Part shown: positions 54,105 through 63,412 of the stretch, piece after piece
How positions within the stretch are numbered: position 1 is the first letter of the stretch
Layout: every line of letters starts with the position of its first letter
Assembly (NCBI RefSeq): GCF_014042165.1
Contig: NZ_JACDZE010000003.1
Span: 11,568 to 75,567 of the forward strand
Direction: 5' to 3'
Length of the DNA stretch: 64,000 nucleotides
From: Moheibacter lacus
Lineage (GTDB): Bacteria; Bacteroidota; Bacteroidia; Flavobacteriales; Weeksellaceae
Notes under the pieces: generated by a model
Told to the model about the DNA's origin: nothing
The model's input: only the letters and a program-made list of their open reading frames with translations
Databases searched by the model: none
Made by a program: the position numbers and the translations under genes

Positions 54105-54503
54105 TCAATTCGGAATCACAGGTTTTGGGTTTTTGGATTTGATTTCAACGATCCAATAAACCAATTGTCCAATTCCACTTAAAAACGCTAAAATCAAAAT
54201 CCAAACAATTTTCATATTGCTGTTTTCGCCGTCTAAATGAGGGTTTTTTGCTGCATGAATGATAAAGTAAATTAAACTGAAAAAGGATAAGAAAACGGTC
54301 AATAAAATCAACACAAAAAACACCCCAAATCCGGCGAAAAATTCGGTAGGAAAAGGAGCACTTCCATTTTCATCAAAATTTTCTAAGCTTTGCGCAGAAC
54401 TAATCATCGTAAAGAAAAACACAAAATAAGCCATCATCAGCATTACAAAAAGAACGATAGGACCGATTGCCAGAAAGGCTTGTAGAGATTTGTTGTTGAG
54501 CAT
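54105..54503 (-). CDS. Small membrane protein with PLD nuclease N-terminal-like domain
   Basis: The 132-residue product has hydrophobic helices at about 7-33, 52-82 and 100-122. The C-terminal segment VWILILAFLSGIGQLVYWIVEIKSK matches the short PLDc_N membrane domain. Function unknown. It is transcribed leftward, away from the poly-T promoter region. Confidence 0.6.
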   Translation of the reverse strand: MLNNKSLQAFLAIGPIVLFVMLMMAYFVFFFTMISSAQSLENFDENGSAPFPTEFFAGFGVFFVLILLTVFLSFFSLIYFIIHAAKNPHLDGENSNMKIVWILILAFLSGIGQLVYWIVEIKSKNPKPVIPN

Positions 54504-54598
54504 GGAATAACATTTAAAGTTTGAAAGATAAGTAAGGTTTTGGAGAATTTGGTTAGAAAATATTAAAAATTATTTTCCAAATACTAAAGAAGGCTTTG

Positions 54599-54616
54599 AT
54601 ACCAAGATCTTGGTAT
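54599..54616. promoter_or_regulatory. 18-bp perfect palindrome upstream of the poly-T promoter
   Basis: ATACCAAGATCTTGGTAT is a perfect palindrome whose end is followed by five more Ts. It is 36 bases upstream of the -33 TTG. It could be an operator for the secreted-protein gene, or a terminator hairpin with a short loop. Confidence 0.5.
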
Positions 54617-54652
54617 TTTTTAAGTTTTCAAAGACTTTTTGATCTGTAAATT

Positions 54653-54684
54653 TTGTCATTTTTTTTTTTTTTTTTTTAGGTTTG
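54653..54684 (+). promoter_or_regulatory. Promoter with 19-T spacer, candidate phase-variable
   Basis: TTG at 54653-54655 (TTTG from 54652) and a perfect -7 element TAGGTTTG at 54677-54684 are separated by 21 bases. A run of 19 Ts (54659-54677) fills most of the spacer and reaches into the first base of the -7 element. Gain or loss of Ts by slippage would change the spacer length and so promoter strength. Confidence 0.55.
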
Positions 54685-54758
54685 AAAAGTGATGAAAATG
54701 AGGCGGTACCAACTCATATGTTTCAAAAAAATCAGTATTAATATTAAATTTTAAAAAC

Positions 54759-55004
54759 ATGAAAAAAATGATTTTGCTTTCTGTCTTCGGGCTAATGGGT
54801 ACTTTTGCTTTTGCCAATCTTAGTGAAGAAATTTCACATAAGGTTGAATATGCGCCGGAAGGTGGTTGGTGTACTGTAACGATTTTTAATGTATATGGAA
54901 ATCCAATTTATACAGAAACATCATGGCAATCTTCTGAGGCTGCCTGCCACAGTTGGGCAAGTGGGAAAGTTTATGAATTTATTACACAACCAATAGCTCC
55001 ATAA
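54759..55004 (+). CDS. Small secreted protein
   Basis: The 81-residue product has a signal peptide (MKKMILLSVFGLMGTFAFA) leaving about 62 residues with two cysteines (GGWCTVTIFNVYG and EAACHSWASGK), probably a disulfide. I do not recognise the family. It is preceded by the poly-T promoter and followed by a strong hairpin terminator, so it can be an independent transcript. A GLPGLI gene and a TonB-type gene follow on the same strand. Confidence 0.7.
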   Translation: MKKMILLSVFGLMGTFAFANLSEEISHKVEYAPEGGWCTVTIFNVYGNPIYTETSWQSSEAACHSWASGKVYEFITQPIAP

Positions 55005-55032
55005 TTGGTTGTTGAAATACAAAGAATTTTGA

Positions 55033-55068
55033 GTTTACAGATTGAATTTCAATCTGTAAACTTTTGTT
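55033..55068 (+). terminator. Strong intrinsic terminator
   Basis: GTTTACAGATTG (55033-55044) pairs perfectly with CAATCTGTAAAC (55050-55061) around a five-base loop, followed by TTTTGTT. It separates the small secreted-protein gene from the GLPGLI gene. Confidence 0.85.
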
Positions 55069-55110
55069 ATATTGGGCCTTTAGTATCAATTATTTAAATA
55101 AAATTAAAAC

Positions 55111-55878
55111 ATGAAGAAAATATTGAACCTGTTGATTTTTTGTTTATCAATCAGTTTATTTTCGCAAAAAAACCTCGCGGTGACTTATAAAACATCTATA
55201 GCAAATTTAGAAACAAACGCTATTTTAATTGCAAGTAAAACGCATTCGATGTATGAAGAAGGTATCGAATTTAAAGAAAGGGAAATGAATGAATTTGAAC
55301 CCAATTCATTTACAATTGGAGGGTGGGATCATATGCGGATTTTTCAAAATTTAAAAGAACCTGAGGTTTTGAAAATCCAAATGTTTAAAAACGAAGATCG
55401 TTTTTCCTACGTAGATAAGGACTATTATATTTCTGATACCATTCCGAAGCTTAATTGGGAATTCATAAATCATCATGAAGAAATTGAGATTTTAGGGTAT
55501 AAGTGCAAAGAAGCAAGGCTTAAGTTTAGAGGTTCCGAGTTTAAGGCTTATTATACAACTGAAATTCCTACAACATTTGGGCCATGGAAATTTCATGGTT
55601 TACCTGGCTTGATTTTACGTGTTTCATCTGTTGACAATCCCAAGATTTATTGGGAAGTTGAGGAAATTATCTATCCGTACGAGGAAGCAAAAATTGCTGA
55701 TGTTTCAGCAATGAATTTCAATCTTTCTATGAAAGAATATATCCAAAACTTTGATGATTTAGTTGAAAAAAGAGGAAGAGCTTTTGCGGCAAGAATGGGG
55801 AGCTCCTATCAATCCATTCCCAAAAACATGAGGCGTCAAATGACAAGAGAAAGAAAATATGAGTGGGAAACCTGGTAG
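55111..55878 (+). CDS. GLPGLI family protein
   Basis: The 255-residue secreted protein has a signal peptide (MKKILNLLIFCLSISLFS) and the family name motif FHGLPGLILRV near residue 168, after GPWKFHG. GLPGLI proteins are periplasmic or surface proteins of Bacteroidota of unknown function, often encoded beside TonB-type barrel proteins. The next gene overlaps its end by 20 bases, so the two are one operon. Confidence 0.88.
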   Translation: MKKILNLLIFCLSISLFSQKNLAVTYKTSIANLETNAILIASKTHSMYEEGIEFKEREMNEFEPNSFTIGGWDHMRIFQNLKEPEVLKIQMFKNEDRFSYVDKDYYISDTIPKLNWEFINHHEEIEILGYKCKEARLKFRGSEFKAYYTTEIPTTFGPWKFHGLPGLILRVSSVDNPKIYWEVEEIIYPYEEAKIADVSAMNFNLSMKEYIQNFDDLVEKRGRAFAARMGSSYQSIPKNMRRQMTRERKYEWETW

Positions 55879-58531
55879 AACATTTCTTTTAAATCTCTTT
55901 TCATTATTCCCATTTTTTTTATTTGCCCAAACTGAAATCAGCGGAAAACTGGTCCATGAATCCATCCAAAATCTTAATTTAGAAGGTGTGATGGTCCATT
56001 TTTCTCATAACGGAGAAATGGAGGGAAATGTTTATACAGATGCAAATGGGGTTTTTTCTTTTCAAACATATCAACATGGGACATTTATCGTGTCCATCAA
56101 TGATTTGGATTTTCAATCTGAAGAATTTGAAATAGAAATCCATCCAAATTCACCAGCTAAAATTCAAATCGAAATTCTGATTCAAAACAGAGAAATCCAA
56201 CTCAATGAAGTTTTGATCCATCGTGAAAAAATTAAAGAAAAAGGTGATACCATCATTTTTGATGCGAAGCTTTTTGCAAAAGGAGATGAACGAGTCGTGG
56301 AAGATTTGTTGAAAAGAATTCCTGGTTTGAATGTAGATGAGCATGGAACGATTTCGATCAACGGGAAAGAAGTCGAAAAAGTGATGATTGAAGGAGATGA
56401 TTTTTTTGAAAAAGGCTATAAAATGGTTACCCAAAACATGCCTTCAGATCCCATCGATAAAGTGGAAGTTCTTCAGCGGTACCATCATAATTCTTTGATG
56501 AAAGATTTTGAAGAATCTGACAAAGTAGCTTTGAATCTAACTTTGCGTGAAGATGCCAAAAATAAATGGTTCGGAGAAGCAGAGTTAATGAATAGTTTTT
56601 ATCCTGAAAATCATCACAAAGTTTATGGAAACCTGATAAGTTTCGGGAAAAAATCCAAACATTTTTTCTTCACCAATTTGAACAATTTGGGTGAGCAGGA
56701 GAAAGGAGATTTGCGTCAATTGTACAGCACTGAAAATTATCTTTTGGGAGACCAAATAAAAAACAAAAAATACTATCCAAATCAAAATTTTATATTGGGT
56801 CTAAACCAAGAACGATATCGGTTCAACAATTTGAAATTAGGCTCGCTCAACTCGATTTTTAACCTATCTGATCAGATCAAATTAAAACCGAGAATCACAG
56901 CAAAATGGGACAAATTGAATTTTGATACCCAAGAAAATATTCGTTATTTTTTGGGAAATGACAGTATTTTTAATGCCATTCAAAGACAGTCTGTCCATTC
57001 AACTTTTGAAATGAAATCAGTTTTGGACGCAGAAATTGAACTAAATTCCCAATCTAAAATTAATGTTTCCTCTCATTTTTCTTTTGAAAATACCGATCAA
57101 TCCATTACTGAAAATTTCAATCAAGTCAATTCCAACCAAGCATTCCCAAATTCTTATCAAACATTTGATCAAAAAATCAATTATACCAATCGCATCAATG
57201 AAAATAATTTAATTTCAATTCATTTCAGAATGATCAATCAGTTCAATCAAGAGGAATTGAATGCTTTTTCTGATGAAAATATATTGGAATCTGTTTTTGA
57301 TGAAGTGTCATCCAGCAGGCTTCAGCAAAAAATCAACCGACGTTTGAATTTTGTTGCTGCAGATGCAAAATGGATTTATAAAACTTCAAATGGACAGCTA
57401 TTTGAAACCTCAATCAATTTACAGAACACAAACAATCATTTGAATTCAATTTTTGCACTGGGAAATGATTTAAATGAAATTCCAGAAAATTTCCAAAATG
57501 ATCTTCGAATCAAAAACCTTGAATCTGAAATTTCTGCAAAATATACCCATCGTTTTTCAAATCGATTAATTTGGATCAGTAAAATAGGTGCCGGATGGGG
57601 AAATTATGATTTTTATTCTCATGATTTCACAAATGATTCCCAATTTTTTTATCCGAAAATTTGGACCATTTTGAATTGGGATTTGGCTTCAAAAAACAAA
57701 TTGAGGTTTTCATTTCAACATGATAGCGAACCAGTCCAATATGATGAATTATTTGATCGTCCATTGTACTTTTCACCTCGGAATTTTAGAGTAGGTTTGA
57801 ATGAAAGTGAACTTTTGCCATTTACCAGTTTAAAATTTAAATATGATTTTGGAGAATTTTATGACCCATTGAATTTTGGATTTGAATCAGGTTTTAAATG
57901 GACGGAGAAATACATTTCAACCAGCCATGAAATTTTTATGAATTACCAAACCAACCAATCTTTGATCTTGAAAGATAAAAAAGATTGGATGAACGTTTTC
58001 TATGTCAGTTATTTGTTTGAAAATCTTTTTCATTATGTTAAAATTACAGGCATCAAGAACTTCTATCGTTTTGAAAATGCAGTCAATTCGCAACAACTGA
58101 GAAATGTAAAAAGCAATTTTACAAGTATAGCGCTTTCCATTAATTCCGCGCTCAATCAATCCTTTCTCAATTATAATTTAGGTGGAAAATGGAATAAGAA
58201 TATTTATAAAATCGAAAACATTGAAAATGCACAGGAAAATTGGAATGGATTTCTCGATGTGAATTTTAAAATTTCAAATCGATATTGGCTGAAACTTTCA
58301 CAAGAATTGATTTATTTTCCAGATTTATCTGCTTCTCAAACCTATTATTTTGCAGATGTAGATTTCGGACACGAGTGGGAGAAATACAAAATTGGAATCA
58401 ATGCAAAATTGCGAAATTTAACCAATACCCAAACCTTTAGAAATATTTACAATACAGATTATCAGCAAACTACGTCTTCTTATCAATTGTTTCCAAGAAT
58501 GCTTTTACTTGGTGTAAGTTTCAAATTCTAA
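55859..58531 (+). CDS. TonB-dependent receptor-like outer-membrane protein with CarboxypepD domain
   Basis: The 890-residue product has a signal peptide (about 1-23), then a carboxypeptidase-regulatory-like (CarbopepD_reg_2) domain (about 26-105; ISGKLVHESIQNLNLEGVMV). A short plug-like part follows (IIFDAKLFAKGDERVVEDLLKRIPGLNVDEHG, about 128-200), then a long beta-barrel ending in the aromatic LLGVSFKF. It probably acts with the GLPGLI protein. Transported substrate is unknown. Its 3' end overlaps the convergent dcp gene by 11 bases. Confidence 0.85.
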   Translation: MSGKPGRTFLLNLFSLFPFFLFAQTEISGKLVHESIQNLNLEGVMVHFSHNGEMEGNVYTDANGVFSFQTYQHGTFIVSINDLDFQSEEFEIEIHPNSPAKIQIEILIQNREIQLNEVLIHREKIKEKGDTIIFDAKLFAKGDERVVEDLLKRIPGLNVDEHGTISINGKEVEKVMIEGDDFFEKGYKMVTQNMPSDPIDKVEVLQRYHHNSLMKDFEESDKVALNLTLREDAKNKWFGEAELMNSFYPENHHKVYGNLISFGKKSKHFFFTNLNNLGEQEKGDLRQLYSTENYLLGDQIKNKKYYPNQNFILGLNQERYRFNNLKLGSLNSIFNLSDQIKLKPRITAKWDKLNFDTQENIRYFLGNDSIFNAIQRQSVHSTFEMKSVLDAEIELNSQSKINVSSHFSFENTDQSITENFNQVNSNQAFPNSYQTFDQKINYTNRINENNLISIHFRMINQFNQEELNAFSDENILESVFDEVSSSRLQQKINRRLNFVAADAKWIYKTSNGQLFETSINLQNTNNHLNSIFALGNDLNEIPENFQNDLRIKNLESEISAKYTHRFSNRLIWISKIGAGWGNYDFYSHDFTNDSQFFYPKIWTILNWDLASKNKLRFSFQHDSEPVQYDELFDRPLYFSPRNFRVGLNESELLPFTSLKFKYDFGEFYDPLNFGFESGFKWTEKYISTSHEIFMNYQTNQSLILKDKKDWMNVFYVSYLFENLFHYVKITGIKNFYRFENAVNSQQLRNVKSNFTSIALSINSALNQSFLNYNLGGKWNKNIYKIENIENAQENWNGFLDVNFKISNRYWLKLSQELIYFPDLSASQTYYFADVDFGHEWEKYKIGINAKLRNLTNTQTFRNIYNTDYQQTTSSYQLFPRMLLLGVSFKF

Positions 58532-60551
58532 ACCCCGCTCTTTTCATCAGTGCTTCGTTGCTCGGTTTTTTACCTCTGAATTCGACATAAAGATCCATCG
58601 GTTCCACACTTCCACCGCTTTGCAATAATTTTTTGAATTTCGCAGCTACTTCTGGATTGAAAATTCCTTTTTCCTTAAAATAAGCAAAAGCATCAGCATC
58701 AAGTACTTCTGACCATTTGTACGAATAATATCCTGACGAATATCCGCCGTTGAAAATATGCGAAAAAGAGACGCTCATATTGGTTCCGGGAACGACTGGA
58801 TAAACATTGGTTGGTTCAAAAGCCTGATTTTCATACGCATCGACAGAATCAATAACCAACGGATTTTCTCCATGCCAAGCCATATCGAGCAAACCGAAAC
58901 TCAATTGGCGAACGGTTTGGTAACCTTCCATATAATTGGAGGCCTGGATTACTTTTTCGATCAATTCCTGTGGAATCGTTTCTCCCGTTTGATAATGCTG
59001 CGCAAACATCGCCAAAACTTCCGGTTCATAACAGAAATTCTCCATGAATTGTGAAGGCAATTCTACGAAATCATAGAGCACATTGGTTCCCGACAAACTT
59101 TCATAGGTAATGTCGGCCAACATCCCATGTAACGCATGTCCAAATTCATGAAACAAAGTCGTCACTTCGTTGAAAGTCAATAGGGAAGGTGTATCTTTTG
59201 AAGGTTTGCTGAAATTACATACGATGGAAACATGCGGTCTGATTTCTTTTCCGTTGAGATTGGATTGACCTCTGAATTCCGTCATCCAAGCACCGGCGCG
59301 TTTGCCTTCTCTCGGGAAAAAATCGGTATAGAACAGTGCCAAATGTTGATCATTTTCATCCAAAACTTCATAAATCACCACGTCTTCATGGTATTTGTCG
59401 ATGTTCTCTAAGGTTTTAAATTTTATGCCAAATAATTTTTTAGCAACTTGAAATGCACCATTCACCACTTTATCCAACTGGAAATAAGGTTTTAATTCGT
59501 CTTCAGAAAAAGCAAATTTTTCTTGTTTTACTTTTTCAGCATAAAAAGTATGGTCCCATCTTTCCAAAGTAGAAATTCCATCTTTTTCAGCAGCAAATTT
59601 TTGAAGCATTGCTACATCTTTCAGTCCAAATTCTTTTGAATGATCCAACAAATCATCCAGAAATTCTTTCACGATTTCAGGAGATTTCGCCATCCGTTCT
59701 TCGAGTACAAAATCGGCGTGGGTGTTGTATCCCAATAAATTGGCACGTTTCAAACGCAATTCTGCGATGCGTTTGACATTATTTTCGTTATTGAATTCGT
59801 TTTCCTGAAAGGCTTTTTTTCCATACGCCAGAAAAAGTTCTTTGCGCAAATCACGGTTTTCAGCATAAGTCATAAAAGGAAGATAACTCGGGATTTGTAG
59901 CGTGAAAGTCCAACCTTCTTGGTTTCTTTTTTCTGCTTCGGATTTGGCTTCTGAAATGGCGTAATCCGGCAGACCTTTTAGATCAGATCTATCGGTGATA
60001 TTTTTAAAATAAGCATTGGTTTCGGCCAAAGCATTTTGACCAAACTGAACTTTTAAAGTAGCCAATTCTTTGTCGATTTCGCGAAGCAAAGTTTTTTCGT
60101 CCTCTTTTAAATTGGCTCCATTTCTACTGAAACTCTGGTATTTTCTGTCCAATAATATTTTTTGTTCCGTTGTTAAATCCAATTGATCTTTCTGTTCAAA
60201 AATGGTTTTTACACGTTGAAATAAAACAGGATTAAGCCGAATGTCATTTCCAAATTCGGAAAGCATCGGTGAAACTTCTTGTGCGATTTTTTGGATTTCA
60301 TCATTGGTTTCCGCCGAATTCATATTGAAAAATACAGCCGAAATCCTACTCAGTTTTTCACCCGAAATTTCCAAAGCTTCGATGGTATTTTCAAAACTCG
60401 GATTTTCAGCATTGGAACAAATCGTTTCGATTTCTTCTTTTGCCAATGCAATTGCAGACTGAAAAGCCGGAAGATAATGTTCAGTTTGGATTTTATTGAA
60501 AGGAACGGACTGAAAAGGGGTATCGAATGGATTTAAAAGTGGATTGTTCAT
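58521..60551 (-). CDS. dcp: M3-family metallopeptidase (Dcp-like)
   Basis: This zinc peptidase of 676 residues is all-helical. The zinc motif HEFGHALHGM is followed by the glutamate ligand in NVLYDFVELPSQFMENF. N-terminal NPLLNPFDTPFQSVPF and the GGYSSGYYSYKWSEVLDADAFA segment near the end match peptidyl-dipeptidase Dcp / oligopeptidase A. No signal peptide is seen, so it is cytoplasmic. It stands alone. Confidence 0.92.
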   Translation of the reverse strand: MNNPLLNPFDTPFQSVPFNKIQTEHYLPAFQSAIALAKEEIETICSNAENPSFENTIEALEISGEKLSRISAVFFNMNSAETNDEIQKIAQEVSPMLSEFGNDIRLNPVLFQRVKTIFEQKDQLDLTTEQKILLDRKYQSFSRNGANLKEDEKTLLREIDKELATLKVQFGQNALAETNAYFKNITDRSDLKGLPDYAISEAKSEAEKRNQEGWTFTLQIPSYLPFMTYAENRDLRKELFLAYGKKAFQENEFNNENNVKRIAELRLKRANLLGYNTHADFVLEERMAKSPEIVKEFLDDLLDHSKEFGLKDVAMLQKFAAEKDGISTLERWDHTFYAEKVKQEKFAFSEDELKPYFQLDKVVNGAFQVAKKLFGIKFKTLENIDKYHEDVVIYEVLDENDQHLALFYTDFFPREGKRAGAWMTEFRGQSNLNGKEIRPHVSIVCNFSKPSKDTPSLLTFNEVTTLFHEFGHALHGMLADITYESLSGTNVLYDFVELPSQFMENFCYEPEVLAMFAQHYQTGETIPQELIEKVIQASNYMEGYQTVRQLSFGLLDMAWHGENPLVIDSVDAYENQAFEPTNVYPVVPGTNMSVSFSHIFNGGYSSGYYSYKWSEVLDADAFAYFKEKGIFNPEVAAKFKKLLQSGGSVEPMDLYVEFRGKKPSNEALMKRAGFRI

Positions 60552-60600
60552 TTTTAAAAATTAATTTTCAAATTTAAGGGGTTTTGAAAGAATGGGATAC

Positions 60601-60635
60601 AAAAAATCCGTGTAGATTTTATCATACACGGAATA
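60601..60635 (-). terminator. Leftward intrinsic terminator
   Basis: On the minus strand TCCGTGTA pairs perfectly with TACACGGA (8 bp, 10-base loop), followed by a run of six Ts. It lies 20 bases after the stop codon of the gene remnant at 60655-60783 and upstream of dcp. Confidence 0.75.
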
Positions 60636-60654
60636 AGATATTATTTTTTGTTGG

Positions 60655-60783
60655 CTATTGCGCTTTGGTCAAAGGAACGCTTTCGTTAAATTCAATAGAA
60701 CCATGATCTCCAAAACTAAATTCAATGGCTTGTCCATTGAGATTTGAAATGAAGATTGATTGAAATACCCATAAATAGGTAAT
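60655..60783 (-). pseudogene. 3' remnant of a decayed gene
   Basis: On the minus strand an open stretch of about 42 codons without a start codon reads ITYLWVFQSIFISNLNG followed by QAIEFSFGDHGSIEFNESV and PLTKAQ before TAG at 60657-60655. A perfect terminator follows. The upstream end hits a stop codon (60786-60784) and then the promoter of the kinase gene. The family is not recognised. The rest of the 287-base gap shows nothing else. Confidence 0.4.
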
Positions 60784-60819
60784 TTAGGTAGAGCAGGTGT
60801 GGTCAATACAGTTTATTTC

Positions 60820-60827
60820 TATATTTG
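60820..60827 (+). promoter_or_regulatory. -7 element of the kinase gene
   Basis: A perfect TATATTTG lies 21 bases before the preferred GTG start at 60848. No clear TTG is seen at the usual spacing. Confidence 0.45.
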
Positions 60828-60847
60828 GTTGATCTCAATTGCATGAT

Positions 60848-62731
60848 GTGAAAACGCTATTTTTATGGATCTTTTCTCTTTGTTGGGGGTTTTCTTTTGC
60901 TTCAAAAGGAGATACGCTTAGATTAACAGGTGCCTATAATGGTTATTTGCCTGATTATTTGCGAATTAAAGTTGATTGTTCAAAAGATGCGTCTTTTGAA
61001 CAACTATTGGAACAATTTAAAAACGGTGAATTTGAGCGTGTCAATAAAGGCAATGTTTCCAATGTTGTGAATATTGGTGTGACCGATTGTAACCATTGGT
61101 TTGCATTGGTAGTGAAAAATGAATCTGAAAAGCCTGAAGATTATTTATGGGGATTTTACAATGATGGAATTCAGTTTACATTGTATGAAATCAACAAAGG
61201 ATTAGATGGATTTGAAAGAAAAGAAAGGCTATCGCACTCGATGAGTAGAGCTGAAAGACAGGTACCATTGCGTTCATTATCTTATCGAATTTCCATGCAA
61301 CCGGGCGAAAGCAAGTTGCTTTTGGTAAAAACAGAATTGGTCGGTAGAAATAATTTGTATTTTCCAACTGACATCAGTACGGAAACAGACATTTTATGGT
61401 GGGAGCTTGATTATTCTTTTTTATTGGGCAGATATTTCGGTTTTTTCTTTTTTGCGGCTATTTTTAATTTTATCCTATTCATCATTCTTAGAAAGAAATT
61501 CTATGGCATGATGATGGGCTATTTGCTTAGTTTGATCGCTTTTAACCTCATCGAGTATCTTCATGATTTGTATCTGATTCCGGGTTGGTTGTATCCATTT
61601 TGGTCAAAAATTCCCAAAGAATTTTTCTTGGGTTTGATTTTGATTTTCAATATAAAAGTTTTTCAAAACTTCATTAATCTTAAAAAATCCCTTCCTAAAC
61701 TTAACCGCATACTAGAAATTTCAGTTTCAGCAGTTTTGGTTATATCGATGCTATATTTCTTGATTTTTACCAGCGGTTGGGTTGCTGATTTTAGCGTTTC
61801 TGGTTTAAAGCTATTCTATAATGCTATCTTAATCTTATTGGTTGGTATTTTTCTCTTTTGTATTTTCATAGCGGTTCGAAATAAAATCAATTATGTATGG
61901 CATTATTTGGGTGGCAATATTTTGTTGTTTGCCTCTTTGATTATTTATTTATTGAACCATAATTTTCCTTTCTTTCATCTGAAACAATTTATTATGCCTG
62001 GAAATTTAATTTTTTCTTTGGCATTTGAAATTGTATATCTGATGATCATTTTTATGTTGAAATACAAAAAAGATTTTGATGAATTTTCAAGGAGTTTGAT
62101 TCGGGTGGAAAATGAAAGGAAATTGCTTACTGAAGAATTGATTTCTGTTCAGGAAAAAGAAAGAATGCGGATAGCACAAGATATACACGATGGAATAGGA
62201 GGAGCATTTCAAGCTTTCAGATTTTTGTTGAGCCAGGAAAATTTGAAAAACGGAGACAAATTACAGTCGGTTCTCAAAGAAATTAACAGTGATTTCAAAC
62301 AATTGATTCATAGATTATCACCAAAAGGTCTCCAGTCCCATGGATTGTTTAAAACCATAGAAGCAGACGCACTTATTTATGAAGATGTGCCTAAAGTAGA
62401 ATTGAATTTAATTGGAGATGAATCACTCATTCCATTGTCCATGAAAATCAATCTATACCGTATTTATCAAGAACTTTTTACCAATGCTTTGAAACATGCC
62501 AATCAACTGACGCATGTATATATTTCGATTGCCGTTGATACAGAAGATGTACGTTTGATGGTAGAAGATAATGGAAGTCAACAAGTTAATTCTACCCTTT
62601 TTCAGTCATCAGATGGCCATGGGTTGTCTAACATACGATCCAGAATTGCCTACTATAAAGGCGATATCCATATCCATAGTTCCATTACAGGAACAACAAT
62701 CATCGTTAACCTCCCTTTTCCAAATACTTGA
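60848..62731 (+). CDS. Sensor histidine kinase, 7TMR-DISM type
   Basis: The kinase has about 627 residues. A signal peptide (MKTLFLWIFSLCWGFSFA) precedes an extracytoplasmic beta-rich 7TMR-DISM sensor domain (to about 180). A block of seven membrane helices (about 190-405) follows, then a coiled linker. The HisKA_3 phospho-acceptor is His447 in RIAQDIHDGIGGAF, and the ATPase has NALKHANQLTHV, VEDNGSQQ and GHGLSNIRSR. The GTG at 60848 is preferred because it puts the signal peptide first; TTG at 60839 adds three residues. The response regulator gene follows directly. Confidence 0.9.
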   Translation: MKTLFLWIFSLCWGFSFASKGDTLRLTGAYNGYLPDYLRIKVDCSKDASFEQLLEQFKNGEFERVNKGNVSNVVNIGVTDCNHWFALVVKNESEKPEDYLWGFYNDGIQFTLYEINKGLDGFERKERLSHSMSRAERQVPLRSLSYRISMQPGESKLLLVKTELVGRNNLYFPTDISTETDILWWELDYSFLLGRYFGFFFFAAIFNFILFIILRKKFYGMMMGYLLSLIAFNLIEYLHDLYLIPGWLYPFWSKIPKEFFLGLILIFNIKVFQNFINLKKSLPKLNRILEISVSAVLVISMLYFLIFTSGWVADFSVSGLKLFYNAILILLVGIFLFCIFIAVRNKINYVWHYLGGNILLFASLIIYLLNHNFPFFHLKQFIMPGNLIFSLAFEIVYLMIIFMLKYKKDFDEFSRSLIRVENERKLLTEELISVQEKERMRIAQDIHDGIGGAFQAFRFLLSQENLKNGDKLQSVLKEINSDFKQLIHRLSPKGLQSHGLFKTIEADALIYEDVPKVELNLIGDESLIPLSMKINLYRIYQELFTNALKHANQLTHVYISIAVDTEDVRLMVEDNGSQQVNSTLFQSSDGHGLSNIRSRIAYYKGDIHIHSSITGTTIIVNLPFPNT

Positions 62732-62733
62732 AA

Positions 62734-63357
62734 ATGATAAAAATTATTTCAATCGACGACCATAAACTCTTTTTTGCAGGTTTATCTGCCATAATGGAAC
62801 AAGAAGATGATTTGTTGCTTATCAATGGTTTTGAACAATTAAAAGATTTAAATTCATTTTTAGAAATAGAAAAGCCAGATATGATCTTGCTTGACATTCA
62901 TCTACAATCAAAATCAGGCATTGCGATAGCAAAAGAAATAAAATATCAATTTCCTGAAATAAAGATCATGATGCTTTCCATGGACGTGGACCATACTTAT
63001 TTTCACGAATTGACCGATATAGGTGTAGAAGCCTATTTGTCAAAAGAAATTGAGGCCCATGTTCTTATCAATTTAATCAGGAAGATACAAAGTGGAGAAA
63101 GGCTACAGTTTGAAAAGAATAAAGTAACTCCTTATACAAAATCAGAGATTTTAAGCGATAATTTTAATCTTACAGAAAGAGAAATAGAAATTCTCAATTT
63201 CATTAAAAAAGGCTATACCAACCAACAAATTGCAGATGCCTTGTTCAGAAGTATCTGGACCATCAAAACCCATCGGAAAAATATCAAACAAAAATTAAGT
63301 ATCAAAAATGGCTATAAATTTCCAATCGACCTAGATGATTTAAACAATGAAATCTAA
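62734..63357 (+). CDS. Response regulator, LuxR type
   Basis: The product has about 207 residues from MIKIISIDDHKL. The receiver domain has the acidic pair DDH (8-10) and phospho-acceptor Asp54 in ILLDIHLQSKSG. The C-terminal LuxR helix-turn-helix is FNLTEREIEILNFIKKGYTNQQIADALFRSIWTIKTHRKNIKQKL. It starts 2 bases after the kinase stop and is its partner. The target genes are not evident. Confidence 0.92.
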   Translation: MIKIISIDDHKLFFAGLSAIMEQEDDLLLINGFEQLKDLNSFLEIEKPDMILLDIHLQSKSGIAIAKEIKYQFPEIKIMMLSMDVDHTYFHELTDIGVEAYLSKEIEAHVLINLIRKIQSGERLQFEKNKVTPYTKSEILSDNFNLTEREIEILNFIKKGYTNQQIADALFRSIWTIKTHRKNIKQKLSIKNGYKFPIDLDDLNNEI

Positions 63358-63412
63358 ATCCCTTTCCTCAAAAAAAAAAATATTTCAATCAAATTTGATG
63401 AAATTAACTTTC

